Assembly: GCA_963727635.1 (NCBI GenBank)
Contig: CAVSHP010000015.1
Span: 62,001 to 126,000 of the forward strand
Length of the DNA stretch: 64,000 nucleotides
Reading direction: 5' to 3'
Source: SZUA-36 sp963727635
GTDB taxonomy: Bacteria; Pseudomonadota; Gammaproteobacteria; Xanthomonadales; SZUA-36
The position numbers were made by a program, and so were the translations under genes. This document shows positions 35,612-45,271 of the stretch, one piece after another. The notes under the pieces are model-generated. The model searched no databases, was not told where the DNA came from, and saw only the letters and a list, made by a program, of their open reading frames with translations. Each line of letters starts with the position of its first letter. The first letter of the stretch is position 1.

Positions 35612-36626
35612 TCAGTGGTCGCGATTGACGCTGTAGTCGGCCAGTTGCTCCAGCGCGCTACGCCAGGGTGATTCAGGCAGTATGCAGATCGCCCGTCTTG
35701 CCTCGATCGCATTTTCCGTGGCTATCTTCATCGCCGAGTCGATTGAATCGGTTTTTTCGATAATCGCGAGGACCGGGTCGAGGTCTTCCGCTCCACCATT
35801 GCGTATGGCCGTGTCCAGCAAATCGCGTTCCTTTTCATTGCACCGTTCGCGCGCCAGGATCAAGGGTAAGGTCGGTTTGCCTTCGGCGAGGTCTTCACCC
35901 GCGTTTTTTCCCATGGTGCCAGCGTCACCCCTGTAGTCGAGTACATCGTCCGCGATCTGGAAAGCCGAACCCAGGCGGTTCCCGTAAGTCGTCAGCGCCT
36001 GCTCGATTTCTGCCGGTTTGTCGCTGATGATGGCGGCCAGCCTGCAGGCCGCCTCGAACAATTTGGCGGTCTTATTCTCAATCACCTGCATGTAGCGGTG
36101 TTGATCGACTTCAGGGTCACCCATGTTCAGAAGTTGTTGGACCTCGCCTTCGGCGATGGTGTTGGTGGTGTCGGCCAGAACCGCCATGACCCGCATCGAA
36201 TCGAGACCCACCATCATTTGAAAGCTGCGCGAGTACAGGAAGTCGCCAACCAGCACGCTCGCTGCATTTCCCCAAACCGCATGGGCGCTTTGCTGGCCAC
36301 GGCGCAGGTCGGATTCGTCAACCACGTCGTCGTGCAGCAGTGTCGCTGTGTGGATGAATTCAATGATGGCCGCGAGTGCTATGTGATTCTGCCCGTGGTA
36401 ATCACAGGCGTGTGCGCAGAGCGTGTGCAGCATCGGCCGCAAACGCTTGCCGCCACTGGCAACGATGTAATTTGCAATCTGGTTGATCAGCACCACATCG
36501 GAACTACAGGCTGTCCTGAATACAGGCATCCACCCGTTGCATATCCGGCGCACTCAAAGCAATAATTCGTTCAAGTGGTGTAGACGTGTCTGACCTGGCT
36601 GATTCGGGGCTGGATATCATACGCAT
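35612..36626 (-). CDS. ispB: Octaprenyl diphosphate synthase (frameshifted near the N-terminus)
   Basis: A trans-long-chain prenyl diphosphate synthase that makes the ubiquinone side chain. The two aspartate-rich motifs are LLHDDVVDESDLRRGQ and QIADDVLDYRGDAGTMGKNA; the substrate lysine/arginine block is SGGKRLRPML. The proper N-terminus from ATG 36626 reads MRMISSPESARSD and then LERIIALSAPDMQRVDACIQ, and joins the main frame when an extra T near 36505-36507 (CTG-T-AGT) is removed. The corrected length is about 337 residues. It is divergent from the MFS transporter; in many genomes it is divergent from rplU, which here lies 14 kb away. Confidence 0.92.
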
Positions 36627-36748
36627 GCTCTGAAGTTTTGAGGATTATAAATGATTGTGTTACCGGCTTTAACAATTCCCATGAATTATTGATCTGTGCG
36701 CCCTATACTGTTCGGCCATTCGTTTTATACAAATTAAGGAATCCACTT

Positions 36749-37921
36749 TTGTTCGGTCAATTAGATTCTGTTGAACTGCGAACCGGATTAACCCTCGCAG
36801 GCGTTATCGCCTTCCGCATGCTTGGCCTGTTCATGATATTACCTGTTTTCATGCTGCTGGCGGCGGATATCCAAGGATTCACGCCAGCCAAGGCTGGTCT
36901 CGCCGTTGGTATCTACGGTCTCACCCAGGCGATCCTGCAGCAACCCTTCGGGAAACTGTCCGATCGCTTCGGGCGTCGGCCTGTCATGCTCGCAGGTCTT
37001 GCGCTGTTTGTTGCGGGTGGTGTAGTTGCGGCCTCCGCCGGTTCCATCGAAATGATAATTGTCGGCAGGGCTTTGCAGGGTTGCGGCGCCATTGCCGGGG
37101 TGGCGCTGGCGTTTGCTGCAGACCATACAAGTGAAAAGAATCGAAGCGTAATCATGGCCATCATCGGTATGGGCATCGGTGCTTCATTCCTGTTATCCAT
37201 GATGATTTCGGTGCCGTTATCCACCCTGTTGGGTCTGAGAGGTCTGTTCTGGCTGACAGCGGTGCTGGGTGTGCTGGGTATGTTGCTGGTCATCAGCCTG
37301 CCCAAAGAACACGTTCAAAAGGATGAGGACCTACAGGAAGCCGGGAAATCAGCCACTATCTGGTTATTCGCCTTCTCGGTATTCTTGTTGCATGCAGTGA
37401 TGACCGTGTTGTTCGTGGTTTTACCGGGGATGCTGGTCAGTCAGTTTGGCTTTGCGCTCGAATATCACTGGCGAATATATGTTCCGTCGATGCTGGGTTC
37501 GGTCATACTGGTTTTTCCGATTGTTAAGACGTTTGACGACCGGTAACCAGGAGAAAAGCGCGATGCCGCTGGCTTTCCTGGTTCTTGGTGGAGCGATGGG
37601 CCTGATGTCGCTCGGCCAGTCTTTGGCCGAGATGATGGTGTTGGCCATGGCTTTCTTTCTGGCGTTCAATTTGCTGGAAGCCGCGATGCCATCTATGGTC
37701 AGTCAGCTTGAGTGGTACGACCGGTCGGGGACGGAAAATGGGTTTGTATACGACATTCCAGTTTCTGGGCGCATTTGCAGGTGGCCTGGGCGGCGGTTGG
37801 TTACTGGGATACAGCTGGCGAGAGTGGTGACTTTAAGGGTATGCGGCATTGATCTTGTACTGTGTGGGCGTTGGCCATGATTTTATGGTTGAAGTCGGCC
37901 GATAACAAACAGCAGACGTGA
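36749..37921 (+). CDS. MFS transporter, YajR-like (several frameshifts)
   Basis: About 390 residues in the corrected reading. TTG 36749 has AAGGA eight bases upstream and begins FGQLDSVELRTGLTLAGVI. The MFS motif A region is GKLSDRFGRRPVMLAGLALF, within about 12 hydrophobic helices. Reading frame changes near 37531 (TTT for TT), 37735 and about 37820-37855; the C-terminus ends at TGA 37919-37921 in a hydrophilic tail LKSADNKQQT. The helix pattern and motif A fit the YajR drug-efflux-like MFS group, but the substrate cannot be inferred. It lies 71 bp upstream of ssb. Confidence 0.8.
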
Positions 37922-37992
37922 TCTGTGTATGCTACACTTCAGGGTCTGAATTTGAACGGCGGAGCAGGGCTTCGCAAAGCAGGAGAGGCTAG

Positions 37993-38454
37993 ATGGCAAG
38001 AGGTATAAACAAGGTAATACTGGTGGGTAATCTGGGCAAGGATCCGGAGATGAAATACACCGCCAGCGGTGGGGCAATCGCAAATTTGACCATCGCAACA
38101 TCGGAAAGCTGGAACGACAAGCAAACCGGCGAGAAAGTAGAAAAAACTGAATGGCACCGGGTTGTGGCATTTCAACGTCTGGCCGAAATCATGGGTGAGT
38201 ATCTCAAAAAAGGCAGCCAGGTTTACATCGAGGGAAAACTCCAAACCCGTAAATGGCAGGGCCAGGATGGACAGGATAAATATACCACTGAGATCGTAGC
38301 CAATGATATGCAAATGCTTGGTGGCAGGCCCGGTGACGCCGGTGCCCAACAACAGGCTGGTGGCGGCGGATTCCGCAAAGCCCCCATGGCGCAACAGGAA
38401 TCATCCCAGCCGGCCAATGACAACGATTTTGCCGATGACGATATTCCTTTCTGA
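37993..38454 (+). CDS. ssb: Single-stranded DNA-binding protein
   Basis: A 153-residue SSB. The OB-fold N-terminus GINKVILVGNLGKDPEMKYT and WHRVVAFQRLAEIMGEYLKKG is followed by a glycine/glutamine-rich linker and the acidic tail DFADDDIPF, which recruits repair and replication partners. AGGAGAGG lies just upstream of ATG 37993. uvrA, its divergent partner in many gammaproteobacteria, is 9 kb away in this genome. A YajR-like MFS gene precedes it in the same direction, an arrangement also seen in Pseudomonas. Confidence 0.96.
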   Translation: MARGINKVILVGNLGKDPEMKYTASGGAIANLTIATSESWNDKQTGEKVEKTEWHRVVAFQRLAEIMGEYLKKGSQVYIEGKLQTRKWQGQDGQDKYTTEIVANDMQMLGGRPGDAGAQQQAGGGGFRKAPMAQQESSQPANDNDFADDDIPF

Positions 38455-38552
38455 AGGCTAAGGGTCAGCAACGGGTTTTAGCGTAATTTCGGGCTTGCGG
38501 ACTGGAACTGTGAAGCGCCGGTATTACAAAAAAGTTAACGGTGATTTACCCG

Positions 38553-39443
38553 ATGGAACAGAATAGAAAAGGCATCATCCTTGCCGGGGGAACCGGCACC
38601 CGTTTGTATCCGATTACCCGCGTCATCAGTAAACAACTGCTGCCGGTGTATGACAAACCGATGATTTATTATCCGCTGTCCACGCTGATGCAGGCGGGGA
38701 TCAGGGAAATCCTCGTTATTACCACCCCTCACGAACAACCGCTTTTCAAGCAATTGTTGGGCGATGGCGGTCAGTGGGGGCTGGAGATTTCGTTTGCTGT
38801 CCAGGCGAGTCCGGATGGTTTGGCCCAGGCCCTTATCATCGCTGAAGACTTTCTTGCCGGATACCCGTCCTGCCTGATCCTGGGTGACAATATTTTCCAC
38901 GGTGACGGACTCAGGGAGTTGCTTGCAAGCAGCATGCAGAGGTCAGAAGGCGGCACGGTTTTTGGTTACTGGGTGCGTGACCCGGAGCGTTATGGTGTGG
39001 TTGAGTTCGACGCCGCTATGCGTGTGCTGAGCCTGGAAGAAAAACCATCACGTCCACGTTCGAATTACGCGGTAACCGGTTTATATTTTTATGACAACCG
39101 CGCCAGCCAGTTTGCCCGCGAATTGCAACCGTCTGCCAGGGGCGAGCTTGAAATAACCGATTTGAATCGACGTTACCTTGAAGATGGCAGTCTGCATCTT
39201 GAGCGCCTGGGCCGCGGTTATGCGTGGCTCGATACGGGTACGCACGAATCGCTGCAACAGGCATCCAGTTTCATCGAAACCATCGAAAACCGGCAGGGAC
39301 TCAAAATTGCCTGTCCGGAAGAAATTGCCTATTTACAGGGCTGGATTGACCGCGAACGTGTTCTCGAACTGGCAGGACCGCTTCGAAACAGCGGTTACGG
39401 TGAATACCTGGTGCACCTGCTGGAGCGGGGGCCGGACGGTTGA
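38553..39443 (+). CDS. rmlA: Glucose-1-phosphate thymidylyltransferase
   Basis: A 296-residue RmlA: GIILAGGTGTRLYPITRVIS, KQLLPVYDKPMIYYPLSTLM, LGDNIFHGDGL and EKPSRPRSNYAVTGLYFYD are all diagnostic. It makes dTDP-glucose from dTTP and glucose-1-phosphate, the first step to dTDP-L-rhamnose. I choose ATG 38553 over GTG 38541 because the family begins close to MxxRKGIILAGG. It starts the rmlA-rmlC-rmlD-manC run, whose genes overlap by 4-7 bp or sit a few bases apart. rmlB (the dehydratase) is not in the cluster. Confidence 0.95.
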   Translation: MEQNRKGIILAGGTGTRLYPITRVISKQLLPVYDKPMIYYPLSTLMQAGIREILVITTPHEQPLFKQLLGDGGQWGLEISFAVQASPDGLAQALIIAEDFLAGYPSCLILGDNIFHGDGLRELLASSMQRSEGGTVFGYWVRDPERYGVVEFDAAMRVLSLEEKPSRPRSNYAVTGLYFYDNRASQFARELQPSARGELEITDLNRRYLEDGSLHLERLGRGYAWLDTGTHESLQQASSFIETIENRQGLKIACPEEIAYLQGWIDRERVLELAGPLRNSGYGEYLVHLLERGPDG

Positions 39444-39997
39444 GGATTCTCGAAACTGGTCTGGATGGCGTTGTCATTATTGAACCCAGTGTGCATGGCG
39501 ACGAGAGAGGTTTTTTCCAGGAGAGCTGGAAATCCAGCAGTTACAGTGCACATGGCCTTCCGGGTACATTTGCCCAGGCCAATATTTCCCGGTCGGAGAA
39601 AGGTGTCCTGCGCGGTTTGCATTACCAGTACCGTCAACCCCAGGGTAAACTGGTCTTTGTTCTCGAAGGCCGTATTTTTGATGTCGCGGTGGATATCAGG
39701 CCGGAATCAGCTTCGTTTGGACAGTGGGCCGGTGTGGAGTTGAATGCGCACAGCCACCGTCAGCTTTACATTCCGGAGGGTTTCGCCCACGGCTTTATCG
39801 TTCTGAGTGACAGCGCCTTGTTCCACTACTACTGTACGACCGAATATGCACCGCAGTACGAGGTCTCAATCGCCTGGAATGATCCGGATATCGGTGTTGC
39901 CTGGCCGGAGGAACCCAGATCCATTTCAGCCAAGGACCGCCAGGCGCCGCATCTGCGTGACCTCCCGGAGGAACTTTTGCCACAGGGTGCGTGTTGA
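39440..39997 (+). CDS. rmlC: dTDP-4-dehydrorhamnose 3,5-epimerase
   Basis: A 185-residue cupin-fold RmlC from a TTG start that overlaps the rmlA stop (TTGA). Conserved blocks are VHGDERGFFQESW, FAQANISRSEKGVLRGLHYQ with the catalytic histidine, KLVFVLEGRIFDVAVDIR and YIPEGFAHGF. It epimerises dTDP-4-keto-6-deoxyglucose at C3 and C5. The substrate comes from RmlB, which must be encoded elsewhere. Confidence 0.95.
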   Translation: MRILETGLDGVVIIEPSVHGDERGFFQESWKSSSYSAHGLPGTFAQANISRSEKGVLRGLHYQYRQPQGKLVFVLEGRIFDVAVDIRPESASFGQWAGVELNAHSHRQLYIPEGFAHGFIVLSDSALFHYYCTTEYAPQYEVSIAWNDPDIGVAWPEEPRSISAKDRQAPHLRDLPEELLPQGAC

Positions 39998-40911
39998 ATA
40001 TCCTGTTAACGGGTGCGGCCGGCCAACTTGGGAGCGAACTGCTTCCGATGTTGTCCACCCGCGGTAACCTTACGGCCACCGACCGTCACAAACCGGTTTC
40101 AGCAGTGGGTAACTGGCAGGAACTTGATATTGGCAATGGCACCCAGCTTGAAATTTTACTGAACCGGTTGCGGCCAGGGCTGATTGTCAATACGGCGGCT
40201 TATACGGCCGTTGACCGTGCCGAGGATGACCGGGAAACGGCATTTGTTATCAATGCCGAGATGCCCTCGAGACTGGCGACATGGGCGAAGCGAAACGATG
40301 CCCGCCTGCTGCACTACTCCACTGATTATGTTTTCGACGGCAAAATGACCAGGCCCTATCTCGAGATTGACGCCCCCAACCCGCAAAATGTCTACGGACA
40401 GAGTAAATTGGACGGTGAACGCGCTCTTGGGGACGCGGCCTGCAACCATGTCATACTCAGAACATCGTGGGTGTATTCGTCGCATGGGAAAAATTTTGTT
40501 CTGAGTATGCTGGACCTGGCGCGCAGGGGCTTGTCACTGAAAGTGGTGAACGACCAGCAGGGTTGCCCGACCTGGGCGAGAAACCTGGCGCAAGTCAGCG
40601 TTGCAGTCATCGATGCATGGCCGGCAGCGGGCTCGACCCAAAGCAGCGGTGTTTTTCATTATCGTGATGACCTCAGCCTGAGTTGGTATGATTTTGCCAA
40701 CAGCGTGTTCAGTCTCGCGGTCAAGGCGGGATTACTGGACAGTTTGCCCATGCTGACACCGGTGCCGAGCTCAGATTTTCCCCAACCCGCAAAACGGCCA
40801 GAATGGTCGGTATTGGATACCAGCAGGATAGAACAGGTCTTTGCTGTACGACCCGCATCGTTCAAGGATTCTTTACAGACCGTGATTGACGAGATTAAAA
40901 CAAGAGCATAA
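39991..40911 (+). CDS. rmlD: dTDP-4-dehydrorhamnose reductase
   Basis: A 306-residue short-chain dehydrogenase fold enzyme starting at GTG 39991 (or TTG 39994), overlapping the rmlC stop. The NADPH loop LLTGAAGQLGSELL, YSTDYVFDGKMTRPY and the YGQSKLDGERAL catalytic Tyr-x3-Lys match RmlD. It performs the last reduction to dTDP-L-rhamnose. manC begins four bases after its stop. Confidence 0.95.
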   Translation: MLNILLTGAAGQLGSELLPMLSTRGNLTATDRHKPVSAVGNWQELDIGNGTQLEILLNRLRPGLIVNTAAYTAVDRAEDDRETAFVINAEMPSRLATWAKRNDARLLHYSTDYVFDGKMTRPYLEIDAPNPQNVYGQSKLDGERALGDAACNHVILRTSWVYSSHGKNFVLSMLDLARRGLSLKVVNDQQGCPTWARNLAQVSVAVIDAWPAAGSTQSSGVFHYRDDLSLSWYDFANSVFSLAVKAGLLDSLPMLTPVPSSDFPQPAKRPEWSVLDTSRIEQVFAVRPASFKDSLQTVIDEIKTRA

Positions 40912-40914
40912 CTG

Positions 40915-42364
40915 ATGAACCAGGCCATCGAGCAACAGCCTTTGATTCCCGTCATCCTTTCAGGTGGAGCGGGCACGCGTTTGTGGCCGGTTTCAAGACG
41001 TGCACATCCCAAACCATTCATGGAATTGGTCGATGGCGAAACCCTGGCTGAGAAAACCCTGCGCAGGGCGAAAGCAGTTGCCGGTAACGCGCCGGTCATC
41101 ACCGTCACCAGTCGTGACTATTATTTTTATACACGCGATCTTTACGCCGGCATGAGCAGCAATGGCGGCAAGGAACACTTTTTGCTTGAGCCCATGGGCA
41201 GAAATACCGCACCCGCGATCGCGCTGGCGGCAATGTGTGTTCGGGATAATATCCATGAAGACGCTTCATTGCTGGTCATGCCTGCCGATCACCTGATCGC
41301 GGATCAACGTAACTTTGAAGCCTGTGTAAGCGAAGCGCATCAGCTTTCGAAGCGGGGGTTCCTGGTAACCTTCGGTATCCATCCGACACATGCCGAGACA
41401 GGTTATGGCTATATTCGTCAAGGTGAACCGCTGTCAATGAGCGGCGGTTACCGGGTCGCTGAATTTGTTGAAAAGCCGAACGAAGCGACGGCCAAAAAAT
41501 ACCTCGCATCGGGTGAATATCATTGGAATTCCGGTATGTTCTGTTTCCAGGCAAATACTTTCCTGGAGTCTCTGAAACGTTATGCACCAGATGTGTACAA
41601 GGCGGTGGATCAGGTCTGGGAGGCGACCGACAAAGTCGCACTCACCCATCGAATTTCCTGCGGAACTGTTCAGTGAATGTCCGTCCATCTCGGTTGACTA
41701 CGCGGTCATGGAACGGGCGGACAATACGGCCGTTGTCGCCAGTGATTTTGGCTGGAGTGACATTGGCTCATGGAAGGCAATCAGCGAACTGTATGAATCC
41801 GACGAGGCGGGTAACCGTGTAAAAGGCAAGGCGATCATGGTCGGTTCGACTGATTGTTTTGTGCAGAGCGGGGAACGGGTCGTTGCGGCCGTGGGCGTAA
41901 AAAACCTGATTATTGTCGATACCGGGGATGCCGTGCTGGTGGCTGACCGCAACCAGGCGCAGGATGTCAAAGAAGTGGTGGCGCAATTATCGGAATTGAA
42001 ACACGAGGCAGTCAGCTATCACAAAACGGTGCACCGGCCGTGGGGGAGTTATACGATTCTGGAGGATGCCGCAGACTGCAAGGTCAAACGTCTTGTCGTC
42101 AAACCGGGCCAGGTCCTTTCCCTGCAGTTGCATCACCGAAGGGCAGAACACTGGACGGTGATAAAGGGTACTGCAAAAGTTCGCTTGGGTGACCAGGAGT
42201 TTATGCTTGAAGCCAACCAGTCCACCTATGTGCCGGTTGAGACGCTACACCGGCTTGAGAACCCGGGTGATGAAGACATACATCTGATCGAGGTTCAGAC
42301 CGGTAACTATTTTGGTGAGGACGATATCGAGCGTCTCGAGGATATCTACGGAAGAATTAAATAA
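40915..42364 (+). CDS. manC: Mannose-1-phosphate guanylyltransferase/mannose-6-phosphate isomerase (frameshifted)
   Basis: Type II bifunctional PMI-GMP of about 483 residues. The N-terminal GMP domain has VILSGGAGTRLWPVSRRAHP and KPFMELVDGETL; VEKPNEATAKKYL follows. One extra C near 41644-41648 breaks the frame before IEFPAELFSECPSISVDYAV. The C-terminal cupin PMI domain has RPWGSYTILEDAADCKVKRL, VKPGQVLSLQLHHRRAEHW and YVPVETLHRLENPG. It supplies GDP-mannose for surface polysaccharides, alongside the rhamnose genes. Its TAA overlaps the next ATG by one base. Confidence 0.92.
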
Positions 42365-43314
42365 TGGACAATGGCAAATGCTTCCCGCGTTTTAAGTTCT
42401 CCCGGCTATTGATAATGCTGGCGCTGTGCGGCGGCGGCCTGGTGATATCGCCGTTGATGGCGGATGAACCCGTTGTCGTTAGCGTGCAAACCGAAAATCA
42501 CCAACAAGCCATCGAGGCCTGGAGGGCCAGCCGGGATGAAGGTCTGAAAAAGTCGGATGGCTGGCTGACCCTGGTAGGGCTTGAATGGCTTAAGGAAGGC
42601 GAGAACCGAATCGGCAGTGCCGCGGACAATGATATCCAATTGAGCGGCGGCCCGGCTTACTGGGGCAGCGTGGTGCTGCAAAACGGGCAGCTACATTTCA
42701 ATAATGCCGACCCGGACCTGGTGAAGGTCAATAATGAGCCGCTAACCCGGGCCGGACTGGTTGCCGATACCGAGGGTGAGCCGACCGTCATTTCGAGCGG
42801 CACTTTGAGTATCAGCGTCATCAACAGGGAGTCCTATGCGCTGCGCATCAAGGACTCACAGGCCAGGGCGCTACAAAATTTCAATGGTGTGGACAACTAT
42901 CCGATCGACGAATCATGGCGTTTCGACGGCCGGTTTATCCGCGCGGATGAAGGTGCGGTTGTCGAAATAATTAACGTGTTGGGACAGGTCAGCGAATCAC
43001 CGGTGATCGGCACATTCGAGTTTGAAAAGGATGGTAAAACCTACAGTCTGCTTGGATTGGGGGACGACGAATCCGAAAGTCTCTGGTTTATATTCACCGA
43101 TCGCACCACCGGTCATGGAACCTATGGGGCCGGACGGTATCTGTACAGTGACGGCATGCCGGAAAACGGACGCCTGACGGTGGACTTCAACAAGGCTTAT
43201 AACCCCCCTTGTGCATTTAACCCTTATTCAACCTGTCCGATACCGCCACAGCGAAACCGGATGGATTTGTGGGTACTTGCGGGTGAAAAAGATTTTCATC
43301 CGGATTCTGACTAG
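42364..43314 (+). CDS. DUF1684 family protein with signal peptide
   Basis: 316 residues. The N-terminus is a Sec signal peptide (basic start, LIMLALCGGGLVISPLMADE), so it is exported. The rest matches the DUF1684 pattern: DGWLTLVGLEWLKEGENRIG, TTGHGTYGAGRYLYSDGMPE and the highly conserved end VDFNKAYNPPCAFNPYSTCP, IPPQRNRM, LAGEK. The function of the family is unknown. It overlaps the manC stop by one base and so is probably cotranscribed with the nucleotide-sugar genes, though that may be only positional. Confidence 0.8.
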   Translation: MDNGKCFPRFKFSRLLIMLALCGGGLVISPLMADEPVVVSVQTENHQQAIEAWRASRDEGLKKSDGWLTLVGLEWLKEGENRIGSAADNDIQLSGGPAYWGSVVLQNGQLHFNNADPDLVKVNNEPLTRAGLVADTEGEPTVISSGTLSISVINRESYALRIKDSQARALQNFNGVDNYPIDESWRFDGRFIRADEGAVVEIINVLGQVSESPVIGTFEFEKDGKTYSLLGLGDDESESLWFIFTDRTTGHGTYGAGRYLYSDGMPENGRLTVDFNKAYNPPCAFNPYSTCPIPPQRNRMDLWVLAGEKDFHPDSD

Positions 43315-43648
43315 ACCGAATTCAAGTTCAGCTCGGACGGCTTCTTATGGATACTTTCTGATCTGGAATGAGCGACAACATGGCGTCCATTGTAATGTTG
43401 ACGCAGCACGCTAAATAGCGCTAGCCAGGTAGAGGAAAACAGCGGTCTCGTACTAACAGGAAATCATCGCTACTGGTTTTAAAGTGATTCATTTTTTACT
43501 CAATCCCTATGCCAAAGTCTGACCGGCTTTTCGCCTTGTTACTTACAAATACAATCCAGCTTTAATTAAGTTGACGCATCCGGTGCTCATTTGGTTACGC
43601 CACATCGTAATAATTCAGTGCTCTGTCATGATCGATGCTGTGACAGGT
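43315..43648. other. Spacer between the DUF1684 gene and pspC
   Basis: 334 bp between two convergent genes. I see no gene, no strong hairpin and no repeat. Confidence 0.5.
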
Positions 43649-44044
43649 TCAGCGTTGGCCTCTTCCCAGTTCACGGTCCATGTCGAAATCTTTTGATGTG
43701 ACGTAGGCCTCCATTTTCTGCAGACGCAAATCCAGTTCGCGGAACCGGTGACTCAGATTGCTGAATACATCAGTCGGGGCCATGCTCACACCACGCCAGA
43801 ATTTTTCCTGGCTTTCATCCTTGTAAAGATCCTGCGGCTTGGTCGGTAATATGATCGCCAGGATGATGTACGCCGGCACCATGAAAGGAAGAAAGAACAC
43901 GGTGCTGACTGCTGCAATCAGACGCAAGCCCTTGCGGTTAAGTCCAAAATAGTCCGCCAGTCCGGCGCAGACACCAGCCAGTATGGCGTTCTCCTTGTCA
44001 CGGTATAAGCGGTGCGGATTCTTGCGTTCGTATAAATCACTCAT
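43649..44044 (-). CDS. pspC: Phage shock protein C (PspC domain)
   Basis: A 131-residue inner-membrane protein. The PspC domain covers the first ~65 residues: HRLYRDKENAILAGVCAGLA, DYFGLNRKGLRLIAAVSTVF, then the membrane helix VFFLPFMVPAYIILAIILPT. The C-terminal part is helical and charged. With PspB it senses membrane stress and binds PspA away from the enhancer-binding protein PspF. It overlaps pspB by 8 bp and is the last gene of the operon. Confidence 0.9.
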   Translation of the reverse strand: MSDLYERKNPHRLYRDKENAILAGVCAGLADYFGLNRKGLRLIAAVSTVFFLPFMVPAYIILAIILPTKPQDLYKDESQEKFWRGVSMAPTDVFSNLSHRFRELDLRLQKMEAYVTSKDFDMDRELGRGQR

Positions 44045-44258
44045 GGCGCCTTCTCCATGTGGGTGACTCGATATCCAGGATGCGTTCCAGGGTCTGGATA
44101 CGCTCCTCCATTTTCTTGGTTGACTCCCATATTTCAGTCAGCATTTTCTCATCTTCTGCAGTCAATCCTTTTGCCGTTTTCATCTTGGTGATGTAGTGAA
44201 AAATGATCCACAAAGGTGCGCAGATCGTAAGAAAAATAATGGGGACGACTTCAGTCAT
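44037..44258 (-). CDS. pspB: Phage shock protein B
   Basis: 73 residues from ATG 44258 (AGGAGAA upstream). One N-terminal membrane helix, VVPIIFLTICAPLWIIFHYI, is followed by a charged coiled-coil tail ending ERIQTLERILDIESPTWRRR, which is the PspB layout. It acts with PspC in stress sensing at the inner membrane. It overlaps the pspA stop by 8 bp. Confidence 0.9.
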   Translation of the reverse strand: MTEVVPIIFLTICAPLWIIFHYITKMKTAKGLTAEDEKMLTEIWESTKKMEERIQTLERILDIESPTWRRRHE

Positions 44259-44953
44259 CTTTTTTCTCCTGTCCCGTCGGGCCCTTCTCATCGGTCTTGT
44301 TGACCTGGGCTTTCAATGCCGCGAGAGCATCTTCGACCCGGTCGTCGTCTTCCAGACCGGCAATTTCTTCCGCCAGGCTCTTGCTCCGTCCCATGCTTAA
44401 TGACTCGCCTTGCGCTTCTACGCGGTCTATGCGCCGCTCGGCGTTTTCGAAACGGAAAAGCATTTCGTCAATCTTGTCATCGTGGATGTGCTTGCGTGCT
44501 GCCAACTGGGACGTGGCAGTTTTATGGCGTATTACGATGCTGCGCTGACGGGTTTTTGCGTCGTTCAACTTGCCTTGCAACTGGGAGATATCAGAGTTGA
44601 ACTTTGCAAGTTGCTCATCGAGCATTTTTGTTTCGTGCACAATCAGTTCAGCCTCATCGGCCAACGCCTGCTTTTCGGCAAGCGCCGCCCGTGCCAGATC
44701 CTCGCGGTTTTGGCGAACCGCCAGTTCTGCTCGCTTGGCCCAACCCTGTTGCTCACGCTCGAGAAATTCTGCGTAGCGCCGTTGTTCTTTCCGGTCGGCA
44801 ATACATTTGGCGGCGGCAGAGCGGATTTCCACCAAGCGTGTCTTCCATCTCCTGGATCATCAACCGGATTATTTTCTCCGGATCTTCGGCCTTTTCTAGC
44901 AGAGAATTGATATTGGCGTTAATAATATCGGTAAATCTGGAAAAGATACTCAT
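44251..44953 (-). CDS. pspA: Phage shock protein A (frameshifted)
   Basis: A PspA/IM30 coiled-coil protein of about 233 residues. The N-terminus MSIFSRFTDIINANINSLLE and EDPEKIIRLMIQEMEDTL is the PspA amphipathic/early helix region. An extra T near 44829-44836 breaks the frame, and the next frame continues VEIRSAAAKCIADRKEQRRY, then QLAKFNSDISQLQGKLNDAK. PspA binds stressed inner membrane to keep the proton gradient and, unstressed, inhibits PspF. The sigma-54 promoter upstream fits regulation by PspF, whose gene is not in the window. Confidence 0.9.
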
Positions 44954-44991
44954 TGCTAATGCTCCTGCATTCTGATCTGTGCCTGTATTAA

Positions 44992-45008
44992 TGCATGCAT
45001 CATGCCAA
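44992..45008 (-). promoter_or_regulatory. Sigma-54 promoter of pspABC
   Basis: On the minus strand TTGGCATGATGCATGCA matches the sigma-54 consensus TTGGCACG-N4-TTGCA. The invariant GG and GC are exactly ten bases apart. It lies about 40-55 bp upstream of the pspA start, giving a leader of about 30 bases. Confidence 0.8.
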
Positions 45009-45271
45009 TCATTTTAATAAATTTTAACACTCTGATTTTGAAACAGTAAATAAATCATAAATAAAGTTATCACGTTTAACACGGCAAATCAGTTGGTTAA
45101 ATTTGCCAACAGGTGGTTGAACTTGATAATAGCTGCACAGTCTATCTGCCTTGTCGTATCACAAATCTGATGAATCAGGCATGACATATTCAAGGCTACT
45201 CATGTAGAATAGCCTCCCTTTATTGGCTGGCAATGGGCCAGCCAATCGGAAATTCTCTGGAGGAATACTCA
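45009..45271. other. Divergent control region between pspABC and the FKBP gene
   Basis: AT-rich sequence (about 45010-45120) upstream of the sigma-54 promoter is the likely place for PspF enhancer sites, though none is assignable by eye. On the plus strand TAGAAT (45205-45210) is a possible -10 element for the FKBP gene. A perfect 9-bp inverted repeat (45222-45246) lies between it and the GGAGGA ribosome site. Confidence 0.4.
45222..45246 (+). promoter_or_regulatory. Leader hairpin before the FKBP gene
   Basis: ATTGGCTGG and CCAGCCAAT are perfect inverted repeats around a 7-base loop. They lie in the probable 5' untranslated region, about 25 bp before the start. It could stabilise the leader RNA or bind a regulator; no T-run follows, so it is not a typical terminator. 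Confidence 0.35.

Noticed and set aside
43315..43648. Possible small gene after the DUF1684 protein.
   Set aside because: The short frames there lack ribosome sites and recognisable sequence.
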